A stretch of DNA of 64,000 nt from Styela clava (Eukaryota; Chordata; Ascidiacea; Stolidobranchia; Styelidae), in contig NC_135255.1 in NCBI RefSeq assembly GCF_964204865.1, positions 2,914,001-2,978,000 on the forward strand, given 5' to 3'. Made by a program: the position numbers and the translations under genes. The number at the start of each line of letters is the position of its first letter. Position 1 is the stretch's first letter. Of the stretch, positions 46,612 through 58,999 are shown in pieces. The notes below the pieces were generated by a model. That model worked only from the letters and a program-made list of their open reading frames with translations, was not told where the DNA came from and did not search any database.

Positions 46612-46942
46612 CAGGGTGGTCCAGACCCAGACCCGTCGCTTCATTATCTGTGTTCCGCGTCGCATTTCCGGCAGGGTAAACAAAAAAATCTCATTTGGTG
46701 TCGTTTCGTCATAAAAATAGCCAGAAAAATCTTTTGACATATTGCTACATCACTGAATTGACTAGTTTTATGGCTATCCGAGACTAGCGTAGTTGAATAA
46801 TGTGCTTGGCTAGTCTAAATTATTATCTGCTGTGTGTTTGTTTTGTATTGCACTGTTTACCTATTCTTGGCAATATTGTGGCCCGCGAATAATACAAAAA
46901 TAATAGTGTGGCCCTCGAGGCCGATAACCTTGGACCACGCTG
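46612..46942. mobile_element. 331-bp hAT-like element (copy 3)
   Basis: Flanked by CAATAGGT at 46604-46611 and 46943-46950. Confidence 0.82.
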
Positions 46943-49402
46943 CAATAGGTATGTATTTGCAGCAGGGGGTGCAGTAATAACATTGAAAGATTAGCAAGTG
47001 ATGGGAGGCAGAAAATTGGATTTAAGTACTGAAATTGATGTACCGGGTAAAAGTAAAGAACATGTGTTGCGGAAATAAAAAAAAAATGGGCAGGTCTAAA
47101 CGCTGATATATCAGGCCCTAGGGTTTTTGGATGACATAAATAATTCGGATGGTTATATTCAGGTGCTGATAATACGAGGGGAATTACGGTATACGATTTG
47201 TTATTTTTTCGATATTTTCAACGGAAATTTATATCCACGAAAACTATAGTCAAAATTCCAGCAGGAACAAGTGGGTGGGATGAAACATTCCAGTGGGCAG
47301 GATCCGGCCCGCGGAACGTAAATTCCCCACCCCTGGCATGGAATGTCACCTAACCCTGTAGTGTAAAATATGATTAAAAACGTAGTAATGCAGCGCGTCG
47401 GAATGCAGACCGATCGCTCTTCAATAATAAATGTAAACAAGTGAGCGATAATCAAATATATCAAGGCGAGAACGAATTAGTACTGGTATGCAATCTGTCA
47501 CAGTATAGACCAGGGGTCCGCAACTACTTTTTAGCGCGACCCAAAATATTTGTTTTCAACTTCTCGCGACCCAAGCATTCGGTAAACATGTAATTAGTTA
47601 TTGATTTTAAGACTATTGTCGACGCTAGCACTTTTCTTGCACAAAATTATATGGAACTTAGCACATAAAATTGTGAATAATAGCGTTTATTATGACGAAT
47701 GCAAATTATAAGCTTTGTGCATAATACACAACATATCTTATCGAGGTTTAATTTGGCAGACGGCAGCTCGAAGATATTTTTCTACCTCTAGCCTTGATCT
47801 GTAATTGTATTTTATGTATGTAAACGCTGATAGGCGGGAAAAAATGTATTGGTTTTTTAATTAATTTTGGATGCTTTGCGTTTCAAGATCGCTGCTTTCA
47901 AGCTTTTGTTGGTAAGAACATGAGGAACGTTTGTTCGTTGGAACAAACAACACATTGAGGACGTGAATCATCATTTATAAGAATAAACGTGAAACCAATC
48001 TTTATACATTAGTTCGCTGTTATTCCGCTTATATGTATGGTTTGAGTGAAGTAATTCTATCCGATGAGGGTGAAAAGGTGAGTCTTTTGTCGGGCGTTGA
48101 TCCCCACTGCTATAAGTGCTCCGTACGGAGCCTAAGGTCTCCGCGAGCTATTTGTTCACTTAAAAAACTGACTTGGTTAATTTTGTATCTGTGAAAAAGC
48201 ATTAACGTCACTAATAAAATTTGACGACGGTGGTGTCGAAATGTGGTAGTGATTCAAATATAACATTATCTATAACTAAGGGCGCAGCAGCCATGGTTTT
48301 CTAAAAGGGAGAGGGTTCAGAATAGAAAATTCCCGAACAACACATCGCGATTAGACCACTTTATAAAAAACGTCTTTTTCATCGGATAACGAGATTTCTG
48401 TTGCGTAAAATATTCAATCCATGGCGACCCGAGAATTTAAATTGTCTTTTCTTATCAATTCAATTGTGTTCATCGTTGCTCGTCTTTGAGTTGACTAATA
48501 TACTACGGCAACCATGAAATACTTGTTAAACCGTCTACTAGCAATGAATGGATTGAAATCGTATTTTTGAGTTGCTCTTCCAGCACCTAGGATTGTCGCA
48601 GTGTTTCGTTGTTTGCAGAGTTTGCAGTTATGAAGCCAATTATATTTGATACCTTGATATATTTGATCGAATTCAGTCTATGCATGAATGGATCAGTGAT
48701 TTCTAGATACAGTAATGGGACAAATATCGGCCGACACAGTAAAATGATCAAACTTTCATTGAAGGGTTTAGATCAGGGTTCGGCACACTACGACCCGCGG
48801 GCCGGATCCGGCCCGCGACGCTTCACTGAACTATATTTACAAAACAGCTTTATTGACGATTATATTCTTTACGTGACAGAATTTGTTTCGAGAAACTAAA
48901 TTATATTATAACCTAACAAGTATATAATTCACAATCACTCGTTTAATGAGCCCATAATTGAATATAAATAGAGAAATGGCAAAAGAACGTAAAAAAGTTG
49001 ATGCTGAGCGCAAATGGTTTAATGACGCTGAAAATATTTAAATGATCAGTCTTCACGCACTGCTTGAAATTTAACTGAAATCTTGGTGAAAAAAAATTTG
49101 ATTCATTGGCCATTCCTTTGGTTTTTAACTTTCTAAAAATACGTGTGGCCCGCCAATGACTTGCAACCTTTAATTTTGGTCCGCGAACGACAAAAGTTTT
49201 CCGACTTCTGGTTTAGACTTTAGAGTCAGTGAAGTTATACAGTCATCCCAATCCAAATCCTCTACCCACTGCCTGATCTAAACCCTTCAATGAAAGTTTG
49301 ATCATTTTACTGTGTCGGCCGATATTTGTCCCATTACTGCATCTAGAAATCATTGATACATTCATGCATAGACTGAATGCAATCAAATATATCAAGGTAT
49401 CA

Positions 49403-49411
49403 AATATAATT
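49403..49411. other. Empty target site of the 203-bp MITE
   Basis: A single ATCAAATAT in the context AAGGT...AATTGG, exactly where copies 1-3 have two copies of ATCAAATAT around the 203-bp element. It fixes the ends of the element and the 9-bp duplication. Confidence 0.88.
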
Positions 49412-50447
49412 GGCTTCATAACTGCAAACTCTCCCTTTAACAATGAAACACTGCGATAATCCTAGGTGCTGGAAGAGCAACTCAAAAATACGATTTCCAC
49501 TCCCTCCACTTTCCTATTCTCGATCCGCTAATCTGTCTCCCTCGCCCATCTGCTTCACATCCCTATCCTCGACCCACCGTCCGATCTCCCTCAACATTCC
49601 TATCCTCGACTCACTGTCCTATTTCTCCCAACCTTCCTATCCCCTTCAACCTTTTTATCCTCGTCTCATTGCCCCATCTCCTTCAACTTTCCTATCCTCG
49701 ATCCACCGCACTATCTGCCTCAAACTTCCCACCCTCAACCCACTGTCCGACCTCCCTCAACTTACTCACCTTCAACCCACGGCGCTATACCACTCAGTAC
49801 CTAACCTAACGGCGCTATAATCACGACTCGATCGTCAAAATAAACTTTACCATCTTGCGACTAACTTCCGTGTGTTATACTGGTCGAGAATACCATTGAG
49901 ATGATTCAATCGTACGTCGACAAAACATGATTGACGGCATTCGTAAATGTAGGCTGGAATCTCAATTGGTTATCAATAACCATAGGTTTAGAGTCACTGT
50001 TTTTAAAATTTTAACAGGTCATTCGATATCGACATATCTGAGTTCATTCTCATTAACACATTCAATGTCGCCTGTATTTCCGTGCAAGGCAAAACGATGG
50101 TCTTGGCACGCTTGGTCTTTTTCAACGAATGTTCTGCCATATCCTGCATTTTTTAATCCAACTCAGACAGATGTATATACAAATTTCTTTTGCGTGGCTG
50201 AGAAGGCTGAAAAGTCAAAAATATAAGTCGCCCAGTGAGTGTAATTCCTTCCAAACTATTTTTAAGCCATGAAATGTAGCGTTGCCAACTGCCCTTTAAT
50301 TCAGCGTATACTCGCAAAATTGAACTTATCTTATTGAAGTTGCAAAGGAGCAGTTCGTACGTAATCTTTGGCATCGTTTCTACTATAAAATGTTGAAGAA
50401 AAATACTTTATACGTACCAGAGCACTATTGCTTATTTCGGATCAGCA

Positions 50448-50948
50448 TCATATTGTCACAATTGAGTAACTTATATACCTAACGAACACAATCAACTGCG
50501 CTAAACCAGACGTATCCGTGGATTCATCCAATTGCAAAGCGTAATTTCCTCCTTTGACTCTATCAATCAGTTGGCACCTAATATCTGGACCCATTTCGCT
50601 GATACGTCGGCGAATGGGAAATACAGACATTGATATTTCTTTCATTTCCTTAGTTACCTTGTCTCCATTCATAATTTGACTAATTGCAATAGTTTTGATT
50701 AGTGTTTTTCCGATGGTGTGCGGTTTTTATCTTTTGCGATTAAATATGCCACTTCATACAATGCCTTTTGAGATTTTTTTAAGATTGTGAGATACTTTGT
50801 CATTGTTTTCTTTTCGCCTAACAATTCATTTTCTGAAACCAAGTTTTATAATTTTTTCGCTGTACTTCCGCTTATAAGGATGGTTCGAGTGATGTATTTC
50901 TATCCGATGAGGGTGAGGAGATGAGTCTTTTGTCGGGCGTTTATCCCC
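50448..50948 (-). pseudogene. hAT transposase remnant, copy 4
   Basis: Minus-strand frame with LQLDESTDTSG; more diverged (FPIRRRISEMGPD) than the other three. Confidence 0.7.
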
Positions 50949-51430
50949 ACTGATTGAAGACGCAAAGATGTCTGAAGGTGCATGCGGTGTTCTGTTCTCA
51001 CTTAATTTCTCCTTTGTATCTTCCGCTCGCGGCTTTTTTCGAGTATTCTTCAGTTTGTCAACATTATTTGTGACTAAAACTACCTTTAAAATTTTTAACC
51101 CCGCTAAATTTTGAATTTAACCAAGAATATCTTACAATGACAAATGTAACAGCATCCCAACTATTTAATTTGGAATGGACAAATCTCATCATCTGTCTTT
51201 ATCAAGCAATTCCACACGACTACTGCTAACCTCGCATTGCTACGAAACAATACAATTGTCTACCTACAGTATAGTAGGTAACAATGCAAACATCTACGTC
51301 AGGGTGGTCCGAGGTTGTGGGCTCCGCGGGCCACCAAATTATTTTGGCATTGGTCGCGGGCCACAATAGTATCAAGAATAGGTAAACAGTGAAATACAAA
51401 ACTAGCACTTCTATTGTTTAAACACATACG

Positions 51431-51901
51431 CAGTGATGAGCTGTAGCCGGAACGCACCGGAACGGCGTTCCGGTTGTTGGACTTTTAATTGCATTTGCGT
51501 TCCGGTTGTTGAAATAAAATTATGTCATAGAAAGTCTAGTTCTAGTACATCTTGTAAACTTACTTATTAACTTACGTCTTGTTACGCCATAACTTTTTTT
51601 ACATTACAGCAGACAAATATTTAGTGCACAGCAATAACGTGTAATGGATGTTTCGCCGAACTCTGACCCCGTGAAATTTCATCCTATACCTTTCTAATAA
51701 ACACATTCGTATTGAATTGGTATAAATATTCTTGTAATTTTGAACAGACATATACCAGATAATTTCTTCATATTTCATTGTAGTCCTTCGGCTCTATCTC
51801 AGGACAGACAAAAATTTGTGGTAGCGTCCGCGTCATGTTGTAAATATATATTACATTTTCACAAATTAGCTGCGTTCCGGTTTTTCCGATTTTCCCAGCT
51901 C
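51431..51901. mobile_element. CAGTGATGAGCTG hAT-like MITE (copy 4)
   Basis: Equivalent of 27133-27602 in the truncated unit, with more substitutions. Confidence 0.6.
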
Positions 51902-52284
51902 GACTACTTAGGGCCTATAAAACTGGAAAAAGCATGATCCGGCCTGGACAGGTTATACTGAGCTTTTGAATTATAGTAACCTTCATTGCCGCTGCTTCAG
52001 GATACTAGTAAGTTTATAACATTATGACGTGAGAACATAGAAGAGACCTAAGTACAGTCGGTGTGTTAGTAAGAAGCTTAATTAACACTGTTCTGCTTAG
52101 AGTGGCTGAGTGTGGTGCAACTACCGTACCGGTATCCCGGAATCGGTATTCAGGCATTTAGGCATTAGGAATATTGAAGTAACGGTGCACTACTACAATT
52201 TTAAATACTGGTATGTATAAAAAAACATATCTCCGAATTACTGACAACTGACGTTTTTCAAGTATTAAACTTACAGAAAAATGC

Positions 52285-52721
52285 CATTTAATCGTTAAAC
52301 GACTGACCGTTTTTAACAGTAATGCTTTTAAAAAAAAGCCAGCTGTTCAACGTTTAAGTGGCATTTCACCGTTACTGAATTGAAGTTACGGTGAAATGCT
52401 ATTTAAAATATTTAATGATTGATATTTTTCAACAGTAATTTGTTGAAAAAAAAGCCAGTCGTTTAACGTTTAAATGGCATTTCACCGTTACTCGTTGAAG
52501 TTACTGTGAAATGATATGTAAAATAAGTGATGACTGACCGTCTTTAACAGTAATACTGTTAAAAAAAACGATCGTTCAACGTTTAAATGGCATTTAACCG
52601 TTATGCTTTAAAGTTACGGTGGAATACTAGTTAAAGTATTTAATGACTGGCCGTTTTTAACAGTGATACTGTTAAAAATCGCCAGTACTAAAACGTTCAA
52701 ATAGCATTTCACCGTAACTTC
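52285..52721. repeat. 113-bp minisatellite (copy 4)
   Basis: About four tandem units, the most diverged array, including a unit with TTTTTCAACAGTAATTTG in the palindromic core. Confidence 0.78.
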
Positions 52722-52805
52722 AATACCATTATTACCCGATTTTACTGAAAGCATCAGTTTGGGTTAATACAGTCTATTTAGTTGTAGGCGTATAATAAAT
52801 CAAGG

Positions 52806-53365
52806 AAAAGGAGAATCACAGAAATTGTCAAAGATGAGTTTTTAATAGTGCTTCCGTGCTTAATGAAATGATTGGTCTAATTGGCCAGGCGCTTCAGACC
52901 TTAATATTCGCCGGTTGAAATGCATTGTGCTTGTTTTTCTTTCTCAAGTATTATCCTAAATGTTTATAGGCATCAGAAATATTTTTAAAAAATATGAAAA
53001 TAAATCATAATTTGGTCTTGAATGAGTAATTGATACTGAAAGTTACTTTCAATTTCAGATAACACGGAATACTTGTTACATCCATGTTATTACATTTTAT
53101 ATATAGGGCACCAAAGTCTTGCTTCCTTAGAGCCTCTAAAGGCCATGATCCGGCACTGCTTATTGGGGCAGGAGTGTCGGCTGTTACAAAGGCACTAACG
53201 ACGTCGTCCTTGTGCTACAGCTAGAGTTCTAACAACTACGGACGATAGTTGAAAGTGCTTAACAGTACCAATACTGTAATTTTAGCAAGTTAATGCTAAC
53301 AAGATATTGGGTTTTGTTGCAAATAACTTAACGATAAACACGATATGTGAAAGACAAAAACCAGG
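52806..53365. other. Intergenic DNA after the macrosatellite
   Basis: No gene seen. A short stretch near 53128-53160 (AGAGCCTCTAAAGGCCATGA then TCCGGC) resembles macrosatellite sequence at 27609-27650 and may be an old fragment of it. Confidence 0.45.
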
Positions 53366-54720
53366 TCATTGACTTGTGAAGTGATACATGGGCATTCCCT
53401 CGCTTTTCCACTCGAACTCCCAAACTCCGTTAAAGTCATGTTCAGTAACATAGCAGGTTCGAGAAGCAGGTTCGAAATGTAAGTTACTTGGTTGTTTGAA
53501 CGGGCATTGAATTCTGGTTTTTAAAACTCCCTTTGCTGAAAATACTTCCAGATGACCACCTCCGTGGTGTGCTACAAGTAAATTTCCATTGACATCAAAA
53601 TCCATTCCATCTGGTCCCCCAACATTCATTGGATTGTCGTAATCAGCTAAAATAGCCCTACCTTTTATTTTATGGGGGGGGATAGTTCAGGCCACACGAA
53701 CCCTTAATTTACCGGACGACACAACACATCAAATGCAATAATGCTTCTGGTCATTGTCTCAGCAACAAGAAGCAAATTGTCGTGGATAGCAATACCATTA
53801 CAAAACCTAAATGTTTCATCCATTGCAACTGGAATTGTGTTTCCTTTTTCAAGAAAGTATAAACGGCCGGAAGGTTTCTTAAATAAAATTCAATAAAATA
53901 TAATTCTGAATATTCAAAATGTCGCCAGTAACAGAAAAAATTGGTCACGATTCTGAATATATGATTTTTTGGAGTTCTGCCGTAATATTAAAATGATATA
54001 ATATGAGCACACGCCTGTACATTTCAATATAAATAATATCCCAAAAAGTGTTATATATATACCTGAAATATTGATGTTCTGTCTTCGGCTGAAGGTGCAG
54101 TGCAATTGGACTTCCGGGACCTGTTACCCAAAGATTTCCATCTTTATCAAAGACGAGATCATTACAACCATTTAGGGCATTCCTCGAGCTGTCGACTTTG
54201 CTCAACTTCGGAAACACCAATAGCAATATTACGTGGTATACACTTACTGTTTTTTAATCGTGTTTTTTCAACTGACGACTCACTTGTTGGCATTTGCCGT
54301 CTTCGGGTGAATACTTTAGTATCCCGAGTCTCATATCAGCTATCCAAATATTCCCATTTTTGTCAGATTGGCACCCGGCGGGCGGGCCTTCCACCATAAT
54401 CGTCAAATAGAGGCGTGCATACGACCTTGTGTTCACCAGTATCTAAATTACTTTATGTAAATTTCCGGTAATCTTGTCCAAAAACTGAGATGCTTCTTCG
54501 ACCCTGGGGCAAAAATACAGAAGTAAGCTAGCTGGGCTTGAAACGTAGATACTTTAGTTTCATGTTCAGGTATTTATGCGGGCAAGACTTCTATTTATAT
54601 GACTAATTTTCACTAACAAATAATGCTTACCTTCCATCTTCCAAAGTTGGCATGGGTGCCACCGCGTAGAAGTCTCCCTTTGTATTGAAGACGGGCCCTT
54701 CAGATCCGTCGAGACCATCG
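53366..54720 (-). pseudogene. SMP-30/gluconolactonase-like gene with several small frameshifts
   Basis: Minus-strand exon pieces in order: about 54720-54631 (DGSEGPVFNTKGDFYAV, with the family metal-binding Glu), 54503-54284 (SDKNGNIWIADMRLGILKY), about 54197-54063 (GCNDLVFDKDGNLWVTGPGS), and about 53880-53366 (FCNGIAIHDNLLLVAET, then GPDGMDFDVNGNLLVAHHGG, to a stop at 53366). These are six-bladed propeller motifs of the SMP-30/gluconolactonase/LRE family, whose members are metal-dependent lactonases. Donors (GAAG|GTAAGC, CAACAA|GTGAGT, TTTCAG|GTATAT) and some acceptors look sound. The frame breaks at least twice within 54503-54284 (one next to a doubled CGCC near 54380) and at least twice within 53730-53640, around a run of eight C. 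Either a young pseudogene or indel errors in the assembly. The first exon was not found. Confidence 0.72.
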
Positions 54721-54729
54721 CAGATTTAT

Positions 54730-57250
54730 TTAAATTTCAGTTCAATTGTGACGACCATATTGCAATTTGTCACTGACGAATCACGATAAATTTAACGACT
54801 TGCTTTCCCTTGTACCTTTCCTTAACTAAAGTAATATGAACTGTATACAAAGGAGTCCTAAAACGCAATTGGATTGCGCACGAAGCAAATATGAACAAAT
54901 TAGGTTATGCATTCACATAGTTTACTTGCAGCAAAGTAGAACAGAAAAGATTAAATATTTACCCGAGACAGTTATTTGTCGTTCTTCTTGTCATGTCCGA
55001 AAAGCCTCATGTTATCGCGTCCCACATTGTCAATAAATGCTTGATGTTTCCCTTTTCCTACGGTACCACAAAATGCTGAATAATTTAGCACTTAACATGT
55101 GACGACTATGATTCGATTGTTTGTCTGGCGTACTGCGAACGGCAATCGACAAGAAACATTTCGCTATGTCATAATGGAAATAACGGCCAACTTGTGGCGG
55201 CATTTCAGATGATATGATCACCAGAGTGAAATTGAACTTTTTTTTTCATATGGTGGTATTTCGCGTAAGATTCTTGATCCGTTTTGTAGCTATCCTACCC
55301 ATTTCCAGGTTATTTTATGTATAAGATAACGGTACGGAATAGCCTTTTAAGAAGTTACATAATATTTTTATAAGCGACATAGTCCTTCTAGCTAGGATGA
55401 GGAGAGTGATATAAAGAGTTTCAACCTGAAAACCAAAAAACATAAATATATGCAAAACGTTCTTTGTACGAACGTCATAGAAAGAGAATTTTGCCTCTTA
55501 GGAGAGACGCAGTCCGTATGAAGGGGCGTTGCTCTTTACGATGAAGTCCACGTCACACGCAAGTCAATGAACCCAACTCTTCCGGTCGGTAACTGAATAT
55601 TAACTTGTCCGTTCAAATAAGCCATATATATATTGCGCTGTAGATTTTACCGATGAAGAATTGTGGGCGCCCATGTTAAAACACGCGACAATTGCGTCAC
55701 AATGCAAAGGTGTTGCTGTGCAAATGATACAAGATAGAATAAGTGGCTCGGGTAAGCTACATATATATAACCAAAATATAGTTTATGTCCAAGGAACGAA
55801 GGGATCTATTTTACTGTGTCGTAATCCTATTCATAGCCCCAAGACCGACATAGTAAATCAATTCGCTGTTCTTGTTACTTCGATAACATCTATTTAACAT
55901 ATTTCGAAACTAAATTTCTAAGTAATGTCTTCATTTTTCCTTTGACAAACAACGCCATTCCACTTGTATCTTGGAGGACCATTCACTATTCCATCTTAGG
56001 CATAAGAAACGTTTCTAACCACAGTAAGATAGATGCTAGAGAGGTAGAAACGTGGTCTCCCGTGCTTGGCGATGTTCCTTTCCATTCGAAGAAAACCTTT
56101 GTTTCTGGGAAAACGACATCACGACAAATGCGAACGAAATATATCGTTTTAAACAAAATAAAGTAAATTGCTTATTAGAGAAAGTATCATAGAAAATTCG
56201 CAGAGGTGAGTCACCTCAACTTCTGAGTGTGCGCGACATTGCTTTAAGAAAATTCTCATGATAATATTTTTGCTTGATGTAAAAGGTTTCCAGTTTTAGA
56301 CCCGTATTCTGTAAATGCTGCTCGGTGATCTCTTGAGCGTCGATAAGGTATGCTATATTATGACTCTAAATTCCATCTGTTTATTGAAAGTTAGGAATGT
56401 ATCATTTGCTTATACATGAAAAAAGCATACTTTTGAATTAATTTTCATTTCAATCCATGCATATACCAAACTTTTCCCAGGCGGAATTTTAGATCGCAGC
56501 ATATTGATTACTCCAAAATATATCTTCTCGTTGAATATTATTCCAATTTTTGAGTCACGGACTTTGCATATTTCCTCTGCGCTCGTGTAGTTTACATTCA
56601 GAGTGGGATGTATAAACACGGAGTAACATAACTTCCGATTAGATCTGTATTCGCAGAAATCATCTGTGAAATTTTATTCAAGGCGGACTATTAATCCGTC
56701 AGCCTCATTTTTCAAACTTTATAGAATTTAAACAGAGCAACGGAATAAAATACACGTTGGGAATCACGAATATGACAACAAAGAGGAAGGCGGTTTCGAC
56801 AAACTTCCTAACATCAGATAAAAAAAAAATTTTCTTGTCTAAAATGTGACAAATATATTTAAAAAAAAGGTAAGTACCATATAATGTCTCAATGACGTTG
56901 CATGGACAGATAAATGTCTCACTGCACGCTTTTTCGTTACACGATATTATATACATTAAACAAGCAGTATATATATATATTTTCTGCAAACGAGCGAGCT
57001 TCTAAAATACGGCGTTGAAAGTAGGGTAATTTCATCCTAAGTTAGGCTCTTTGGCGCACGGTACTTATTCGACTTCCGTGTCCATATTTTTGAGCAGAAG
57101 TGAATCCAGAAATTAGTGTAAATGTGGCACCGTTAACTTCCTACCGAGAAATCAATTTTGTGGCTTTCAGTACTAGTTGGCCAAAATTTCACTAACTGTT
57201 GCGAGTCATTTTGTTACCTTCGTATTATTTGAGCAAGCTTTACAAAATCT
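54730..57250. other. Intergenic DNA, no supported gene
   Basis: Open frames of 60-95 codons occur (for example 55661-55897 plus and 56705-56989 minus), without recognisable domains or a consistent exon structure. Confidence 0.5.
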
Positions 57251-57254
57251 ATGA

Positions 57255-57544
57255 TTAATCATAGCAAGTCGCAAAGGCTGAACGAATGTGAAAATCACCT
57301 CTGTCTTGAGTTTGTCTTGAAGTTTTCAAGTTATTCATGAAGACTATTGATGTTATGAGCCGAGCAATAACAAGGCCTGACAATAAGGCAAATCCGATCA
57401 GTACAGCCATTTTTGATCCTGCCGAAAGCTCCGATTTTAAACCTTGAGTAACAAGATAAAATAGAATGATCAATATGGAAGTTACTTTCGGTTTGTCCGA
57501 AATACCCTCTAGTTGAGGTACAAAATAGAGCACAGAAGACTGCT
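57255..57544 (-). CDS. Weak candidate: exon of a small two-span membrane protein
   Basis: A frame with two hydrophobic stretches (TSILIILFYLVTQ and AVLIGFALLSGLVIARLI), preceded on the minus strand by an acceptor-like TTTAGCAG. It ends at a stop at 57255. The frame at 57938-58156 lies upstream on the same strand, but the splice phases do not match directly, so an intervening exon would be needed. No family recognised. Confidence 0.25.
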
Positions 57545-57937
57545 AAATTTAAACATCTGCATTCAAATTCTGTGACACAAAAACAATATAGGTTCGTCTA
57601 CATGAGGTCGATTAGGCGGCGACCAAATGCGATTGACGATTATTTGAGCTTTATATTGGTAACCGGCCTTTAATCTTCCGATGTAAAACTGTTCTCGCGG
57701 ATTGCCATCCCGATATTATATACAAGAATACATGATTTTTAGGAATATTTTGTGGCATTCAAACCAATCCTTCCCCGTAAAATTTAGTTGTGCCAAAATT
57801 TGTATTTAGGGGTATATAGGCCTATAAGTACAGTGTAATCACTGTTGTCAAATATAAATAATACATGCTCGATTTGAGGGAATGTGCAACCACGTTAATT
57901 CAGGCGATATCCTCCTAAACAACATGTCTCAGACAAA

Positions 57938-58156
57938 TTAAAAATTCAGTAAAATCTTACTTTCTGAACTTCCATCAGTTTCGCTTTGATTTATATTTGC
58001 AACTTTGGTAGCGCTACCATTCTTCGATGGATTTGACAAATTTTCTGGGTCATGTCTCATTTCTTCAAAATCTGTGCAAGCCACTCCCGATATTTTGATA
58101 ATAATATCGCCATTATTCACGTCGTCTTCATTTCTATATGCCCTCTGTTTAGTCAC
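57938..58156 (-). CDS. Weak candidate: acidic hydrophilic exon
   Basis: ATG at 58156 and 72 codons, Asp/Glu/Asn-rich. A good donor GAAA|GTAAGA occurs inside it at about 57964, which would give a phase-1 exon of about 64 codons. It could pair with the hydrophobic frame at 57255-57544 through a missing exon. Confidence 0.22.
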   Translation of the reverse strand: MTKQRAYRNEDDVNNGDIIIKISGVACTDFEEMRHDPENLSNPSKNGSATKVANINQSETDGSSESKILLNF

Positions 58157-58520
58157 TAGTGTATATTAGCTTAATATCTTTCACTCTCTCTTCAGAATTG
58201 AAACGCTCTTCAGGCGTAGTCGTCAATTTATGTATTATCTAAAATTTGTTTGTTTGTCAAAACTGATGAAATAGTACATTTGTTTGACATTTGAGAAATA
58301 CTGCTGGCCTCTTTAATTCACAGATCTTTGTACATTTTTTCTGTTTTGTAAATATTTTGTTTTTGTTGGAGTGGCAATATGGCAGCAATTAAGTATAAAC
58401 TTATATCAATTTCACAGACAACATGAATGGTATAATATTGTAAGCCCATTCAAAATGAGAAGTCCTACATCCACAAAAAAACTCTAAACCTTTAGAACAA
58501 GCACAAACTATACCCATAAC

Positions 58521-58994
58521 CAGTGGTGAGCTGCAGCCGGAACGCACCGGAACGTCGTTCCGGTTGTTGGACATTTATTGCATTTGCGTTCCTGTTGTTG
58601 AAATCAAATTATTCTAAAAAGTCGAGTTTCTCTTGTAAAGTTAGTTAATAATTTATGTTTTGTTGCAGCATAATTTTCAATTCTATTCACATCACATAAC
58701 GCAAATAATTAGTACAGAAGTAACGTGTAATAGATGTTTCCTTGAATTATGACACCATGAAAATCCATCCTTCACCTTTCTATTAATAACATTCGTATTG
58801 AATTGCTATGAATATTCTTGTAATTTTACACGGACATATTTCAGATCATTTCTTCATATTTCATCGCAGTCTTGAGACAGACACAAATTTCTGTAAACGC
58901 CCGCGTCATTTTGTTTCATAAGTACACTTAAATATATTACATTTTTGCGAATTAGGTGCGTTCCAGTTGTTACGATTTTTCCAGCTCATCACTG
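58521..58994. mobile_element. 474-bp CAGTGRTGAGCTG hAT-like MITE, both ends intact
   Basis: It starts CAGTGGTGAGCTGCAGCCGG and ends CCAGCTCATCACTG, a 13-base inverted terminus with one mismatch. The inner GGAACGC/GCGTTCC inverted words match the array copies at 27133 and elsewhere, but the body is much more diverged. No clear 8-bp flank duplication. Confidence 0.72.
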
Positions 58995-58999
58995 TCTGT

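Larger units (their letters stand above)
42229..48736. repeat. Macrosatellite copy 3 (6.5 kb)
   Basis: Same internal order as copies 1 and 2, beginning inside the 435-bp hAT-like MITE because of a junction deletion (sequence jumps from GATATATT to CGGATCCGGCCC). It carries the 203-bp MITE at 42831-43033, the 331-bp hAT-like element and the 113-bp array. It has no LTR element: GTGGTAGTGATTCAAATAT is uninterrupted near 48245. Confidence 0.92.
48737..52805. repeat. Macrosatellite copy 4 (truncated, about 4.1 kb)
   Basis: The most diverged copy. It contains the 435-bp hAT-like MITE (48774-49210), the inverted-repeat arm without the 203-bp MITE, the pyrimidine-rich tract, the transposase relic, the CAGTGATGAG element and the 113-bp array. 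It ends after GTATAATAAATCAAGG, so the 331-bp element and everything beyond are missing. Unique sequence follows. Confidence 0.9.

Noticed and set aside
49443..49820. 125-codon Ser/Pro/Leu-rich frame in copy 4
   Set aside because: Translation of the pyrimidine minisatellite; frames differ in the other copies.
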